A DNA stretch of 39,887 nucleotides from the NCBI GenBank assembly GCA_040379385.1, contig JBEILF010000006.1:1-39887 (forward strand), read 5' to 3'. Numbering within the stretch: position 1 is the stretch's first letter; every line of letters begins with the position of its first letter. This document shows positions 7,464-15,493 of this stretch, in pieces. The translations under genes and the position numbers were made by a program. The notes under the pieces were generated by a model. That model saw only the letters and a program-made list of their open reading frames with translations, made no database searches and was not told where the DNA came from. The DNA is from UKL13-2 sp040379385 (lineage in GTDB: Bacteria; Pseudomonadota; Gammaproteobacteria; Burkholderiales; Usitatibacteraceae).

Positions 7464-10049
7464 CTACAGTCCCGCCAGCATACTTTTCGCCTCGTCCTGT
7501 TGCGCCGCCGAACCTTCTCGCGTGACTTCCAACAGAATCTCCTTTGCACCTTCGGTGTCCCCAATCTCGACATAGGCCTTGGCTAATTCGAGCTTGGTCG
7601 CAACGCCACCTGTCTCCACATCTGCGGCGGGTGCAGTGACGGGGCCCAGATTTTCGAGGTCTAACGACAGGTCAGACAGGTCGAGGCCGGGTGTGGGCGG
7701 TGCCGCTTCGGCAGCCAGTTCCGCAACGGCAAGATCGCTGCTCGTTGCTGCACCCGGTTCCTCTAATGAAAGCGAAGACAAATCAAAGTCAAAACCGCTT
7801 GAGGATGGCACGGTCGCCGCAGCCGGGGCGGCGGCAGACACATCCTCGGCAGGCGAATCAAGCGCCAAGTCAAAGTCGAGTCCGCCTGTCTCACTTGGAT
7901 TGTCAACCGCCGTAGTTGGGACGTCTGACTTACCTGCACCCAGATCGAGTTCAAAATCCAGCGCGGCATTTGCCTCAGCCGGTACCGATTGATCGCTTGC
8001 GGCTAACGAAATGTCGAGCGATGCCGCAGGCTCTTGTGTTGTCGCTGAATCGCCAAAACCCAAGTCAAAATCCAAATCCAGTTTTTGCTCGGTGTCAGCG
8101 GTCGCGTCGTTCATCGAACCAACGGCGGCAGACGCGATGGTCGAATCAAATTGTGCGGCACCGCTGTAAAGGCTATTCGTCGGGTCTATCGACGCACCCA
8201 TTGACGCCGCCTTAGCCCACATTGGATCGTTCTCACCAATCGCCTCTTTCAACTCTCTGGCAACCTTCTCAAATGCCGCCGATGCGGCTGCCGTCTTGCG
8301 AGCGTGATAAATCTCCAGCAACTTCATGGAAATTTCATGGCGGCCATTGTCGCGCAGCTTCGCTTCTTTAAGTATCTCTTCGGCCTGCTCGTCACGACCA
8401 TAGGCGATGTAAACTTCTGCTTCCGCAATCGGGTCGACTTCGTCGGTATCAATTGCGCCGGGACCCTCCTTGTCAAAGTCAGTCAAGAAGGAACTGATAC
8501 CCGTGTTAACGAGTCCGCCGGCCTTCGCACCCATTTCTGAATTGGGTACTAATTCGGACGGCATCAGTGACGATGTCTGCGCCGTTGAACTATTCGAACC
8601 GGCAGCGGCTTTGCGGCGACGCAAAAATACGAAGCCACCGACGGCCAGCAGGCCCGTTCCACCAATACCTGCGATGATCGGCAGGTTATCCAACACGATA
8701 TCCAGCAATTCTGGCTCAGGCGGAGGAGCAGGCGCTTTTGCTGCAACCTTCGGCGGCGGCTTCGATGCTTCGGGCAGCTTTACCGCTGCAGCTGGCGCAA
8801 CATCCGGGGTTGCCGGGGGAGGCTGGGGCGCGGGAGGTGTAGTCACGGAAGCTGCGGGCGCTTGAGCGACCTGTGTAGGTTTGGTAACTGCCGCAGGTGC
8901 CGCCTTGAGTTCGACTAATTTTTGTGCATCGGCCTTTTGTTTTTCGAGTTCAGCGATCCGCGATTTTGCCTCGGCTAGCGTCTTTTCCCTTGCGATGGCG
9001 TCTTCTTTAGCCGCAGTTTTTGCAGCCTCAGCGCCCGCTTTGGCACTGGCTGCGCCGACTTGGGCCGACGTTTCCGCTTTCGCTATCTTCAATTGATCAG
9101 ACGACACCGGGGGTGGTGGTGCGACCGGTTTAGCGGCGGCGACCACGCCACTAGCAATATTGGACGCACTAGGCTTGGCTGCTGCCGTGGCAACGGTCCC
9201 TGCGATCTGCTCTCGGTAGGATTTCCAATCTGAAACTTGAATCCTTATCTCTTTTTGTGCTTCTCCTTTGGAAATTTTGCGGATTTCGACCGCAGCGGGA
9301 AGCCGGATAATCTGCCCGGTCTTTAACATATTCATGTTGCCCTTACCAAAGGCTTGCCTATTCTCTCGGAACAAAGCAACTAGCATCTGATCTAGAGAAA
9401 CACCATCGACCTTCATTTCTGCGGCGATTTTGGAAAGGGTATCACCACGCTTCACGGGGCCATAGGTGGCACTTTTTGAATCTGACTCGGCCTGAGCAGA
9501 AGGTAACCCTGCTCCGCTGGGAGCGGTAGATGCCGCCGCTGTTCTCGGTTCGGGGCGCTCCAACGCCACCGCTGCGATTGGCGCTTGAATCCGCGCCTCG
9601 TTGAATCCCGGCGGATCCAACAAGATGGGGTACTCGCGGACAAGACGACCAGCTGGCCAGCTTAACTCTACCAACAAATCCAAAAACGGCTCACTGATGG
9701 GACCACCGGACGTAATCTTTAATACGGGCTTGCCGTCGCTTTTGCGCTCAACGCTAAACAGTAGTTGGCGCAATAAAGGCGAATACTCGATGCGAGCGTC
9801 AGCGTAGGCTTCTGGACTTGCAACACGCGCAGTGAGGGCTTCCAATTCTCCCGGCTGGAGAGAGACAAGATCAATTTCGGCGGAAAGGGGCTGTCCCAGC
9901 AATGAATTTACGGAAAGTCTGCCTAAACCGGCAGCATACGCAGTGCTAGCGAGAGCGAGGATTATCGCCGCAAGTGCCGCGGCGATTGTCTTTTTCGGAG
10001 GACAGCCCATGCGGTAAACCCCAACCCTTCCAATTTTTCGACGATTCAC
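7464..10049 (-). CDS. fimV: FimV family pole-organising / pilus assembly protein
   Basis: From the GTG at 10049 it has 861 residues; an ATG at 10010 would give 848. A signal peptide (about 14-39, cut near AYA-AGLG) precedes the FimV N-terminal domain and a peptidoglycan-binding LysM (about 196-252, VKRGDTLSKIAAEM). Next come an Ala/Lys-rich coiled coil (about 325-385), one membrane helix (about 455-478) and an acidic low-complexity region. The C-terminal FimV domain (about 815-861, KLELAKAYVEIGDTEGAKEILLE) looks like a TPR pair. Family members organise the cell pole and help type IV pilus assembly and twitching. Neither start has a strong ribosome site. It follows asd, the usual betaproteobacterial neighbour, and ends at an intrinsic terminator. 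Confidence 0.93.
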   Translation of the reverse strand: MNRRKIGRVGVYRMGCPPKKTIAAALAAIILALASTAYAAGLGRLSVNSLLGQPLSAEIDLVSLQPGELEALTARVASPEAYADARIEYSPLLRQLLFSVERKSDGKPVLKITSGGPISEPFLDLLVELSWPAGRLVREYPILLDPPGFNEARIQAPIAAVALERPEPRTAAASTAPSGAGLPSAQAESDSKSATYGPVKRGDTLSKIAAEMKVDGVSLDQMLVALFRENRQAFGKGNMNMLKTGQIIRLPAAVEIRKISKGEAQKEIRIQVSDWKSYREQIAGTVATAAAKPSASNIASGVVAAAKPVAPPPPVSSDQLKIAKAETSAQVGAASAKAGAEAAKTAAKEDAIAREKTLAEAKSRIAELEKQKADAQKLVELKAAPAAVTKPTQVAQAPAASVTTPPAPQPPPATPDVAPAAAVKLPEASKPPPKVAAKAPAPPPEPELLDIVLDNLPIIAGIGGTGLLAVGGFVFLRRRKAAAGSNSSTAQTSSLMPSELVPNSEMGAKAGGLVNTGISSFLTDFDKEGPGAIDTDEVDPIAEAEVYIAYGRDEQAEEILKEAKLRDNGRHEISMKLLEIYHARKTAAASAAFEKVARELKEAIGENDPMWAKAASMGASIDPTNSLYSGAAQFDSTIASAAVGSMNDATADTEQKLDLDFDLGFGDSATTQEPAASLDISLAASDQSVPAEANAALDFELDLGAGKSDVPTTAVDNPSETGGLDFDLALDSPAEDVSAAAPAAATVPSSSGFDFDLSSLSLEEPGAATSSDLAVAELAAEAAPPTPGLDLSDLSLDLENLGPVTAPAADVETGGVATKLELAKAYVEIGDTEGAKEILLEVTREGSAAQQDEAKSMLAGL

Positions 10050-10063
10050 AATAACATCAACAA

Positions 10064-10069
10064 TTTATA
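10064..10069 (-). promoter_or_regulatory. -10-like element in the fimV leader
   Basis: The minus strand reads TATAAATTGTTGATG. The TATAAA hexamer is followed by six bases and an ATG at 10057, which would sit at +1. That ATG opens a three-codon frame (ATG TTA TTG TGA) whose stop overlaps the fimV GTG at 10049 as GTGA. The 15-mer differs by one base from the tsaB start region. No recognisable -35 box is present. Confidence 0.4.
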
Positions 10070-10192
10070 GTTTCAACTTTATTCTGTTTCTCATGAGTCT
10101 ACCGTGCTGGAAGCACACTACGGACGCGTCGCCTACCGGGGCCTCGACCAAATCGCAACCGTCCAAACGCCTCTCGAGACTAGGCTAACTCA

Positions 10193-11329
10193 TTATTTTG
10201 CAAGGACTATTCGGAGCATCCGGCGCAGCGGTTCCGCTGCGCCCCACAGCAGCTGGTCCCCTACTGTAAATGCAGACAGGTAGCTCGGGCCCATCGCCAG
10301 TTTTCGCAAGCGGCCGACCGGGATATGCATTTGCCCGCTAACGGCAGCCGGAGTAAGTTCGCGCATGGACGCTTCTCGCGTATTCGGTACAACTCGTACC
10401 CACGGATTCGCCTCGGCAATCATGCACTCTATCTCAGGGAGCGGCACATCACGCTTTAACTTGATGGTCAGCGCCTGCGAGTGACAACGCATCGCGCCGA
10501 CACGAACACACAAGCTATCTATGGGCGTTGACTCAGTACCGAAGCCGGGGCCGCGACCGAGAATCTTATTGGTCTCGGCCATGCCCTTCCACTCTTCGAG
10601 CGACATGCCGGGGTGATCCATCGCCGCCATGTCTTTGTCGATCCATGGGATGAGGTTGCCGGCAAGAGGCACGCCAAAGTGCCGGGTCTCATCAGCCGAA
10701 AGCGAATGTTGTTTAGCCAAAACGCGGCGATCAATTTCAAGAATAGCCGACTGCGGATCATCTAGCAGTGCTTTGACTTCCGCGTTAATCGTACCGAACT
10801 GCGTCAACAACTCGCGCATGTGTGTCGCGCCACCGCCCGAGGCCGCTTGATAGGTCATGCAGGTCATCCATTCGATTAAATCTCGCTGGAAGAGGCCGGA
10901 TAGACCGATCAACATGCAAGACACCGTGCAGTTTCCACCGATGAAGTTCTTGATGCCGCGGTCGAGCGCGGACTTGATCACCGGCATGTTGACAGGATCG
11001 AGAATAATGACGGCGTCGTCATTCATACGCAGCGTCTTTGCCGCGTCGATCCAAAAGCCCGCCCAGCCCGCAGCTCGCAGCGGCTGATAGATCTGCGTGG
11101 TGTAGTCACCACCCTGGCAGGTGATGACGACGTCCATGTGCTTCAGCGAGGCAATGTCCTTTGCGCTTTTCAGCGGCGCGCCGCCGGCTTCAGCGGGTGC
11201 TGCACCACCGACACTTGATGTCGTAAAAAAAAATGGCTCGATATGCGCAAAATCGCCTTCTTCGCGCATGCGCTGCATCAATACGGAACCCACCATTCCG
11301 CGCCAACCGACTAGTCCGACCTTTAGCAT
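10193..11329 (-). CDS. asd: Aspartate-semialdehyde dehydrogenase
   Basis: The product is 378 residues starting MLKVGLVGWRGMVGSVLMQRM, the gammaproteobacterial-type Asd N-terminus with its NADP-binding glycine motif. GGNCTVSCML carries the catalytic Cys. The enzyme reduces aspartyl phosphate to the semialdehyde, feeding lysine, threonine, methionine and diaminopimelate synthesis. The frame is open to 11347, but the ATG at 11329 has GAGGA seven bases before it and fits the family. This ribosome site can pair with TTCCTCA upstream (see 11337-11373). It lies between leuB and fimV, the common order. Confidence 0.97.
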   Translation of the reverse strand: MLKVGLVGWRGMVGSVLMQRMREEGDFAHIEPFFFTTSSVGGAAPAEAGGAPLKSAKDIASLKHMDVVITCQGGDYTTQIYQPLRAAGWAGFWIDAAKTLRMNDDAVIILDPVNMPVIKSALDRGIKNFIGGNCTVSCMLIGLSGLFQRDLIEWMTCMTYQAASGGGATHMRELLTQFGTINAEVKALLDDPQSAILEIDRRVLAKQHSLSADETRHFGVPLAGNLIPWIDKDMAAMDHPGMSLEEWKGMAETNKILGRGPGFGTESTPIDSLCVRVGAMRCHSQALTIKLKRDVPLPEIECMIAEANPWVRVVPNTREASMRELTPAAVSGQMHIPVGRLRKLAMGPSYLSAFTVGDQLLWGAAEPLRRMLRIVLAK

Positions 11330-11336
11330 GTTGTAG

Positions 11337-11373
11337 TTCCTCATCAAAGTGAGTGAGGTGACAAGCTGAGGAA
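11337..11373 (-). promoter_or_regulatory. Inverted repeat covering the asd ribosome site
   Basis: TGAGGAA, which contains the asd Shine-Dalgarno sequence, can pair perfectly with TTCCTCA 23 bases upstream on the minus strand, in the leuB-asd gap. This 7-bp pairing could lower asd translation unless ribosomes or a factor open it. The loop is long and the effect is only inferred. Confidence 0.3.
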
Positions 11374-11409
11374 GTTAGCAACGCCTTGCTCGCTGCCATG
11401 TTCGCCTGT

Positions 11410-12471
11410 TCACAAGTTCTTTAATACCGCAGCACCCATCGCTGAAGTCGAGCACACTGACTCCCCGGCCTTGGCGATATCGGCTGTGCGCAGCCCCTGC
11501 GCCAAGGTTTTTTTGACTGCGCCGTCGACGCGATCTGCCCATTCGACCAAATTGAAGGTGTAGCGCAGCATCATGCCCAAGGACAGAATTTGCGCCAACG
11601 GATTGGCAATACCTCGCCCGGCAATGTCCGGTGCGGAACCGTGGATCGGCTCGTAGAGCCCTTTGCCGTTCGTGTCTAGCGAGGCCGACGGCAGCATGCC
11701 AATTGAGCCAGTGAGCATTGATGCTTCATCAGACAAAATGTCGCCGAACATGTTTCCCGCCACCATTACGTCGAATTGCTTCGGATTACGAATCAACTGC
11801 ATGGCAGCGTTATCCACCAACATATGACTCAATTCAACATCCGGATACTCCGGGGCAACTTCAATGGCAATGTCGCGCCAAAGTTGCATGGCCTCAAGCA
11901 CATTCATTTTGTCGATAGAGCATAACCTCTTGTTGCGCTGCCGCGCGGTACGAAAGCCCACGTGCATGATGCGTCGAATCTGCGCTTCGGTGTAATGCAT
12001 TGTGTTGATGCCAATCCGTGCGCCTTTCTCGCCACTGACGCCACGCGGTTCACCAAAATAAATGTCCCCGGTTAGCTCCCGAATAATCATCAGATCAAGA
12101 CCGGCCACCACCTCCGCCCGAAGGGTCGAGGCATCCGCCAATTCGGGAAAGACGGTCGCAGGTCGCAGGTTGGCAAAAAAATCGCATTCCTTGCGCAGCC
12201 CAAGAATTGCTTTTTCCGGACGGTGCTCTCGTGGCAGTGCGTCATGTCTAGGACTGCCAACCGAACCAAACAATACCGCATCCGCCTGTTCTGCGAGTTT
12301 CAGTGTCGCGGCTGGCAACGGGTGGCCGTAAGCATCATAGGCCGCCCCCCCAACCAGCGCCGACTCCATCTCGATTTTCAGACCATCGCGGCGCAATGCA
12401 TCCAGCACCTTAAGCGCCTCGGCCATGATTTCGGGACCGATCCCGTCGCCCGGAAGAATTGCAATTTTCAT
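11410..12471 (-). CDS. leuB: 3-isopropylmalate dehydrogenase
   Basis: This encodes 353 residues starting MKIAILPGDGIGPEIMAEA, the typical family N-terminus. RELTGDIYFGEPRG and the substrate/metal-binding DKMNVLEAMQLWRD region are clear, as is the C-terminal EPIHGSAPDIAG. It oxidises and decarboxylates 3-isopropylmalate with NAD+ in leucine synthesis. The open frame extends to 12540, but the extra part is unlike the family. It follows leuD by 41 bases; that gap holds an inverted repeat of GGTACC (12487-12492 and 12502-12507). Confidence 0.97.
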   Translation of the reverse strand: MKIAILPGDGIGPEIMAEALKVLDALRRDGLKIEMESALVGGAAYDAYGHPLPAATLKLAEQADAVLFGSVGSPRHDALPREHRPEKAILGLRKECDFFANLRPATVFPELADASTLRAEVVAGLDLMIIRELTGDIYFGEPRGVSGEKGARIGINTMHYTEAQIRRIMHVGFRTARQRNKRLCSIDKMNVLEAMQLWRDIAIEVAPEYPDVELSHMLVDNAAMQLIRNPKQFDVMVAGNMFGDILSDEASMLTGSIGMLPSASLDTNGKGLYEPIHGSAPDIAGRGIANPLAQILSLGMMLRYTFNLVEWADRVDGAVKKTLAQGLRTADIAKAGESVCSTSAMGAAVLKNL

Positions 12472-12512
12472 ATTCACACTCAATTTGGTACCAGCCGAGC
12501 GGGTACCTAGGT

Positions 12513-13163
12513 TCAGCCTCTTTGTTCGGGAAAAATCCACGGCTCTCTGATTGCGCGGGATTGCTCATAGGCGCGAATTTTATCGACGTGGCGGAGCGTA
12601 AGCCCTATCTCATCCCAGCCATTGAGAAGACTCTGTTTGCGCGAATCATCGACCTCAAACCGATACACCTCACCGCCCGGAACCTCAACCACTTGCCGCT
12701 CAACATCAATGGTCAGCTTTAGCCCGCTGGTCGCCATGACGACATTAAAGAGATGATCAACCTGCAACTCACTCAGCACGATCGGTAGCAAGCCGTTCTT
12801 GAAACAGTTGTTGTAGAAGATGTCCGCAAACGAAGGCGCGATGATGGCGCGAAAACCAAACTGTTGCAGCGCCCATGGAGCGTGTTCACGTGACGATCCA
12901 CAGCCAAAATTCTTGCGCGTCAGCAATATCGTTGCGCCTTTGTAGCGCGATTGATTCAGCGCAAAGTTTGGGTTTAAGGCGCGCTTGCTGTTATCGACAC
13001 CCGGCTCACCGTGGTCCATGTAGCGCCACTCGTCAAACGCGTTCTCGCCAAACCCAGTCCGTTTGATGGATTTCAGAAACTGCTTTGGAATAATGGCATC
13101 GGTATCAACGTTCGCACGGTCAAGCGGCACCATCAATCCGGTATGTACTCGAAACGGTTCCAC
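12513..13163 (-). CDS. leuD: 3-isopropylmalate dehydratase small subunit
   Basis: This is 216 residues of the aconitase-C-type small subunit, with NVDTDAIIPKQFLK and the GCGSSREHAPWAL substrate-binding motif. With LeuC it isomerises 2-isopropylmalate to 3-isopropylmalate. The start is GTG and overlaps the stop of the entericidin-like gene as TAGTG. No separate ribosome site is evident, so leuD translation is probably coupled to that small gene. Confidence 0.96.
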   Translation of the reverse strand: MEPFRVHTGLMVPLDRANVDTDAIIPKQFLKSIKRTGFGENAFDEWRYMDHGEPGVDNSKRALNPNFALNQSRYKGATILLTRKNFGCGSSREHAPWALQQFGFRAIIAPSFADIFYNNCFKNGLLPIVLSELQVDHLFNVVMATSGLKLTIDVERQVVEVPGGEVYRFEVDDSRKQSLLNGWDEIGLTLRHVDKIRAYEQSRAIREPWIFPEQRG

Positions 13164-13285
13164 TACTTTTTCGCCGCCTTCTCGATGGTTTCGCCGCCTT
13201 TTTTGATGTCCTTGCCAACACCCTCAATGGTATTGCAACCTGCGAGGAACAGAACTGCCAGGACCAGCGGGACGTATTTCTTCAT
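13163..13285 (-). CDS. Entericidin-like small lipoprotein
   Basis: This gene encodes only 40 residues. It begins MKKYVPLVLAVLFLAGCNT, a lipoprotein signal peptide with lipobox LAGC, and continues as a short basic tail, IEGVGKDIKKGGETIEKAAKK, typical of the entericidin EcnA/EcnB family. Entericidins are small membrane lipoproteins first described as an antidote/toxin pair in enterics; what this one does is unknown. A strong GAGGAG ribosome site precedes the ATG. The gene lies between leuC and leuD and its stop overlaps the leuD start, an insertion I recall from other Burkholderiales leu operons. Confidence 0.85.
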   Translation of the reverse strand: MKKYVPLVLAVLFLAGCNTIEGVGKDIKKGGETIEKAAKK

Positions 13286-13296
13286 ATCCAAACTCC

Positions 13297-14760
13297 TCAA
13301 AGAATTTCGCGTACGTCCGCAAAACGACCGGCAATCGCCGCAGCCGCCGCCATTTCCGGGCTAACCAGGTGTGTGCGGCCTCCGGCACCTTGGCGCCCCT
13401 CAAAGTTGCGGTTGGATGTCGACGCGCAGCGCTCGCCTGGGCTCAGGCGGTCGTCGTTCATGCCGAGGCACATCGAACAACCAGGGTCGCGCCATTCGAA
13501 TCCAGCGGCCAAGAACACTTTATCCAATCCTTCTGCCTCAGCTTGGCGTTTTACCAAACCGGAGCCGGGTACCACCATCGCGAGTGTGACATTGCTTGCA
13601 ATGTGGCGGCCGCGCACCACCCCGGCCGCTGCACGCAAGTCTTCAATTCGCGAATTAGTGCAACTGCCAATGAACACCTTATCAATCTTGATCTGTGAAA
13701 TCGGCGTACCGGGATCAATGCCCATGTACTGCAAAGCACGCTCCATTGCTTCTCGCTTGACCGGATCCGTTTCTTTCGCTGGGTCTGGAACAATTGCCGC
13801 AATACCCGCGACCATCTCCGGCGAAGTTCCCCAAGTAACTTGCGGCGTAACGTTGGTCGCATCCAACTCCACTACCCGATCAAACACTGCGCCCTCGTCG
13901 GAATGCAGGCTACGCCAGTAGGCGCTTGCTTGATCGAACTGCGCCGCTGACGGGGCATAAGGACGACCGCGCAAATACTCGATGGTTTTATCGTCCACCG
14001 CCACCATGCCAGCGCGCGCACCAGCTTCGATTGCCATGTTGCAGACCGTCATACGACCTTCCATCGACAGAGCACGAATCGCACTGCCCGCAAACTCAAT
14101 CGCATAACCCGTGCCGCCGGCGGTACCGATTTTGCCGATTATCGCCAGCACGATATCTTTGGCAGTGACGCCTCGGCCGACCTTGCCCTCGACTCGGATC
14201 AACAACGACTTGGACTTTTTGGCAACCAGACATTGTGTTGCCATTACGTGCTCAACCTCGGAGGTGCCGATGCCAAAAGCCAGCGCAGCGAATGCGCCGT
14301 GGGTCGATGTGTGTGAATCGCCGCAAACCACGGTCATGCCGGGCAAAGTGGCTCCCTGCTCCGGACCGATCACATGCACAATCCCTTGGCGACTGTCGTT
14401 CATGCCGAAGTAGTCGCGAACGCCAAACTTTTCGATGTTCTTATCCAAGGTCTCCACCTGCAACCGCGAGACCGCGTCGGTGATGCCCTCATGACGCCCC
14501 AATGTTGGCACGTTGTGATCAGCGGTAGCGAGAATAGACTTCAAGCGCCACGGTTTTCGACCGTTGATTTCGAGCCCCTCAAAAGCCTGCGGGCTGGTGA
14601 CTTCATGTACCAAATGGCGATCAATGTAGATCAGCGCGGTGCTGTCTGACTCGGTGTGCACAACGTGCGCGTCCCACAACTTATCGTAGAGGGTTCTGGG
14701 CTGCGTTTGTACAGGCGACTGTGGCGACGTTTGCGCAAAATTTGTCATGCCAAGATTCAT
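13297..14760 (-). CDS. leuC: 3-isopropylmalate dehydratase large subunit
   Basis: This encodes 487 residues from the ATG at 14760, or 483 from the in-frame ATG at 14748. The iron-sulfur ligands are in IGSCTNSRIEDL and in DPGCSMCLGMN. VVCGDSHTSTHGAFAALAFGIG is the conserved aconitase segment. It is the catalytic partner of LeuD in leucine synthesis. The two candidate starts come from an exact 12-base tandem duplication, and TATAAT ends six bases before the first ATG. Neither start has a Shine-Dalgarno sequence. It is probably the first gene of leuC-ecn-leuD-leuB-asd. Confidence 0.97.
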   Translation of the reverse strand: MNLGMTNFAQTSPQSPVQTQPRTLYDKLWDAHVVHTESDSTALIYIDRHLVHEVTSPQAFEGLEINGRKPWRLKSILATADHNVPTLGRHEGITDAVSRLQVETLDKNIEKFGVRDYFGMNDSRQGIVHVIGPEQGATLPGMTVVCGDSHTSTHGAFAALAFGIGTSEVEHVMATQCLVAKKSKSLLIRVEGKVGRGVTAKDIVLAIIGKIGTAGGTGYAIEFAGSAIRALSMEGRMTVCNMAIEAGARAGMVAVDDKTIEYLRGRPYAPSAAQFDQASAYWRSLHSDEGAVFDRVVELDATNVTPQVTWGTSPEMVAGIAAIVPDPAKETDPVKREAMERALQYMGIDPGTPISQIKIDKVFIGSCTNSRIEDLRAAAGVVRGRHIASNVTLAMVVPGSGLVKRQAEAEGLDKVFLAAGFEWRDPGCSMCLGMNDDRLSPGERCASTSNRNFEGRQGAGGRTHLVSPEMAAAAAIAGRFADVREIL

Positions 14761-14769
14761 GCCAAGATT
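14746..14769 (-). repeat. 12-bp tandem duplication at the leuC start
   Basis: On the minus strand AATCTTGGCATG occurs twice with no gap (14769-14758 and 14757-14746). Each copy ends in ATG, giving two in-frame starts four codons apart (residues NLGM duplicated). Confidence 0.9.
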
Positions 14770-14772
14770 ATA
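14767..14772 (-). promoter_or_regulatory. -10 box of the leuC promoter, ATG at predicted +1
   Basis: The minus strand has a perfect TATAAT followed by CTTGGC and then the leuC ATG. With normal sigma-70 spacing, transcription would begin at the A of that ATG, giving a leaderless mRNA. A good -35 hexamer is not visible at 16-18 bases upstream. Confidence 0.55.
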
Positions 14773-14810
14773 CGCAACGGCAGTGCCACGACGCGATTCG
14801 GCAATCTGCG

Positions 14811-15491
14811 CTACCGCTGGTGCAGCAGCTCTTGGGAGACCAGCCGACCAATCAGCACCGCCGGATACAAGGTGCCAAACACTGCCGCCAGCAGCGTCAT
14901 TGACTTCGCGATGGGATGTACGGGGGTGATGTCGCCGAAGCCCAGCGTGGTGAGTGAAACGAAGCTAAAGTAGGTGAGATGCTGGACGATATCCGAGTAC
15001 GCCGCAGGTTTCCCAAGATACAAAAAGGCTCCCGGAGCATGCAGCGCGATGGCCCGAAACACCTGACCGAACAGTAAACCGACCAGCAAATAGACCGCGA
15101 TTGCACCTTGGATTCGATGCGCATTGATTCTGCCGGGTGCGAGCACCCGACGCCCGATCAGCGTCGACAGCAAGAATAAATTCAGCGCCGCAAACAGCGC
15201 GTCGTATAAGCGCAGATCCCACTCGGGCATCAGAATCGCCGCAAGCCGCGTTGCGATGGTCACGATGCCGGTGGCGACAAAAACGTCCGCAAGCAGCAAA
15301 TTGCCCCAGACTACAAGCGCGCCCAATACGAGCACGATGGTGAGGGTGAGATCGAACCATGCCGGGTTGTTGGAGAATGTTTCTGCCAACGGACAGATGA
15401 AAAATACATCGACCACGATGATGCCGACCATCCATGTCAGCGCGCGATCAGCAAGCGGGCTTTGTCGACCCGAAGCGGTGACGTTCCCCAC
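14811..15491 (-). CDS. Ion channel family membrane protein (K+-channel pore)
   Basis: This is 226 residues with about five to six membrane helices. Near the C-terminus is a pore loop, SFVSLTTLGFGDITPVHP. TLGFGD matches the K+ selectivity filter TxGYGD with Phe for Tyr, a common bacterial variant, and the last helix follows (about 190-215). It is best called a two-TM-type pore (Ion_trans_2 family) on a multi-helix N-terminal domain. The N-terminal helices show no clear arginine-rich voltage sensor. The start is GTG with GAGG eight bases before it, right after the aroC stop, so coupling to aroC is likely. The conducted ion and physiological role are not known. Confidence 0.8.
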   Translation of the reverse strand: MGNVTASGRQSPLADRALTWMVGIIVVDVFFICPLAETFSNNPAWFDLTLTIVLVLGALVVWGNLLLADVFVATGIVTIATRLAAILMPEWDLRLYDALFAALNLFLLSTLIGRRVLAPGRINAHRIQGAIAVYLLVGLLFGQVFRAIALHAPGAFLYLGKPAAYSDIVQHLTYFSFVSLTTLGFGDITPVHPIAKSMTLLAAVFGTLYPAVLIGRLVSQELLHQR

Positions 15492-15493
15492 CG

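Noticed and set aside
7579..9096. Long plus-strand open frames opposite fimV
   Set aside because: They arise from the Ala/Pro/Asp-rich low-complexity fimV sequence read in reverse; no independent support.
12487..12507. GGTACC inverted repeat between leuD and leuB
   Set aside because: Only 6 bp with a 9-base loop and no T run; mentioned with leuB but not called as a terminator.
13164..13202. Repeated TCGCCGCCTT near the leuD start
   Set aside because: It is the coding sequence for the Lys/Ala/Gly-rich tail of the entericidin-like protein, not a regulatory repeat.
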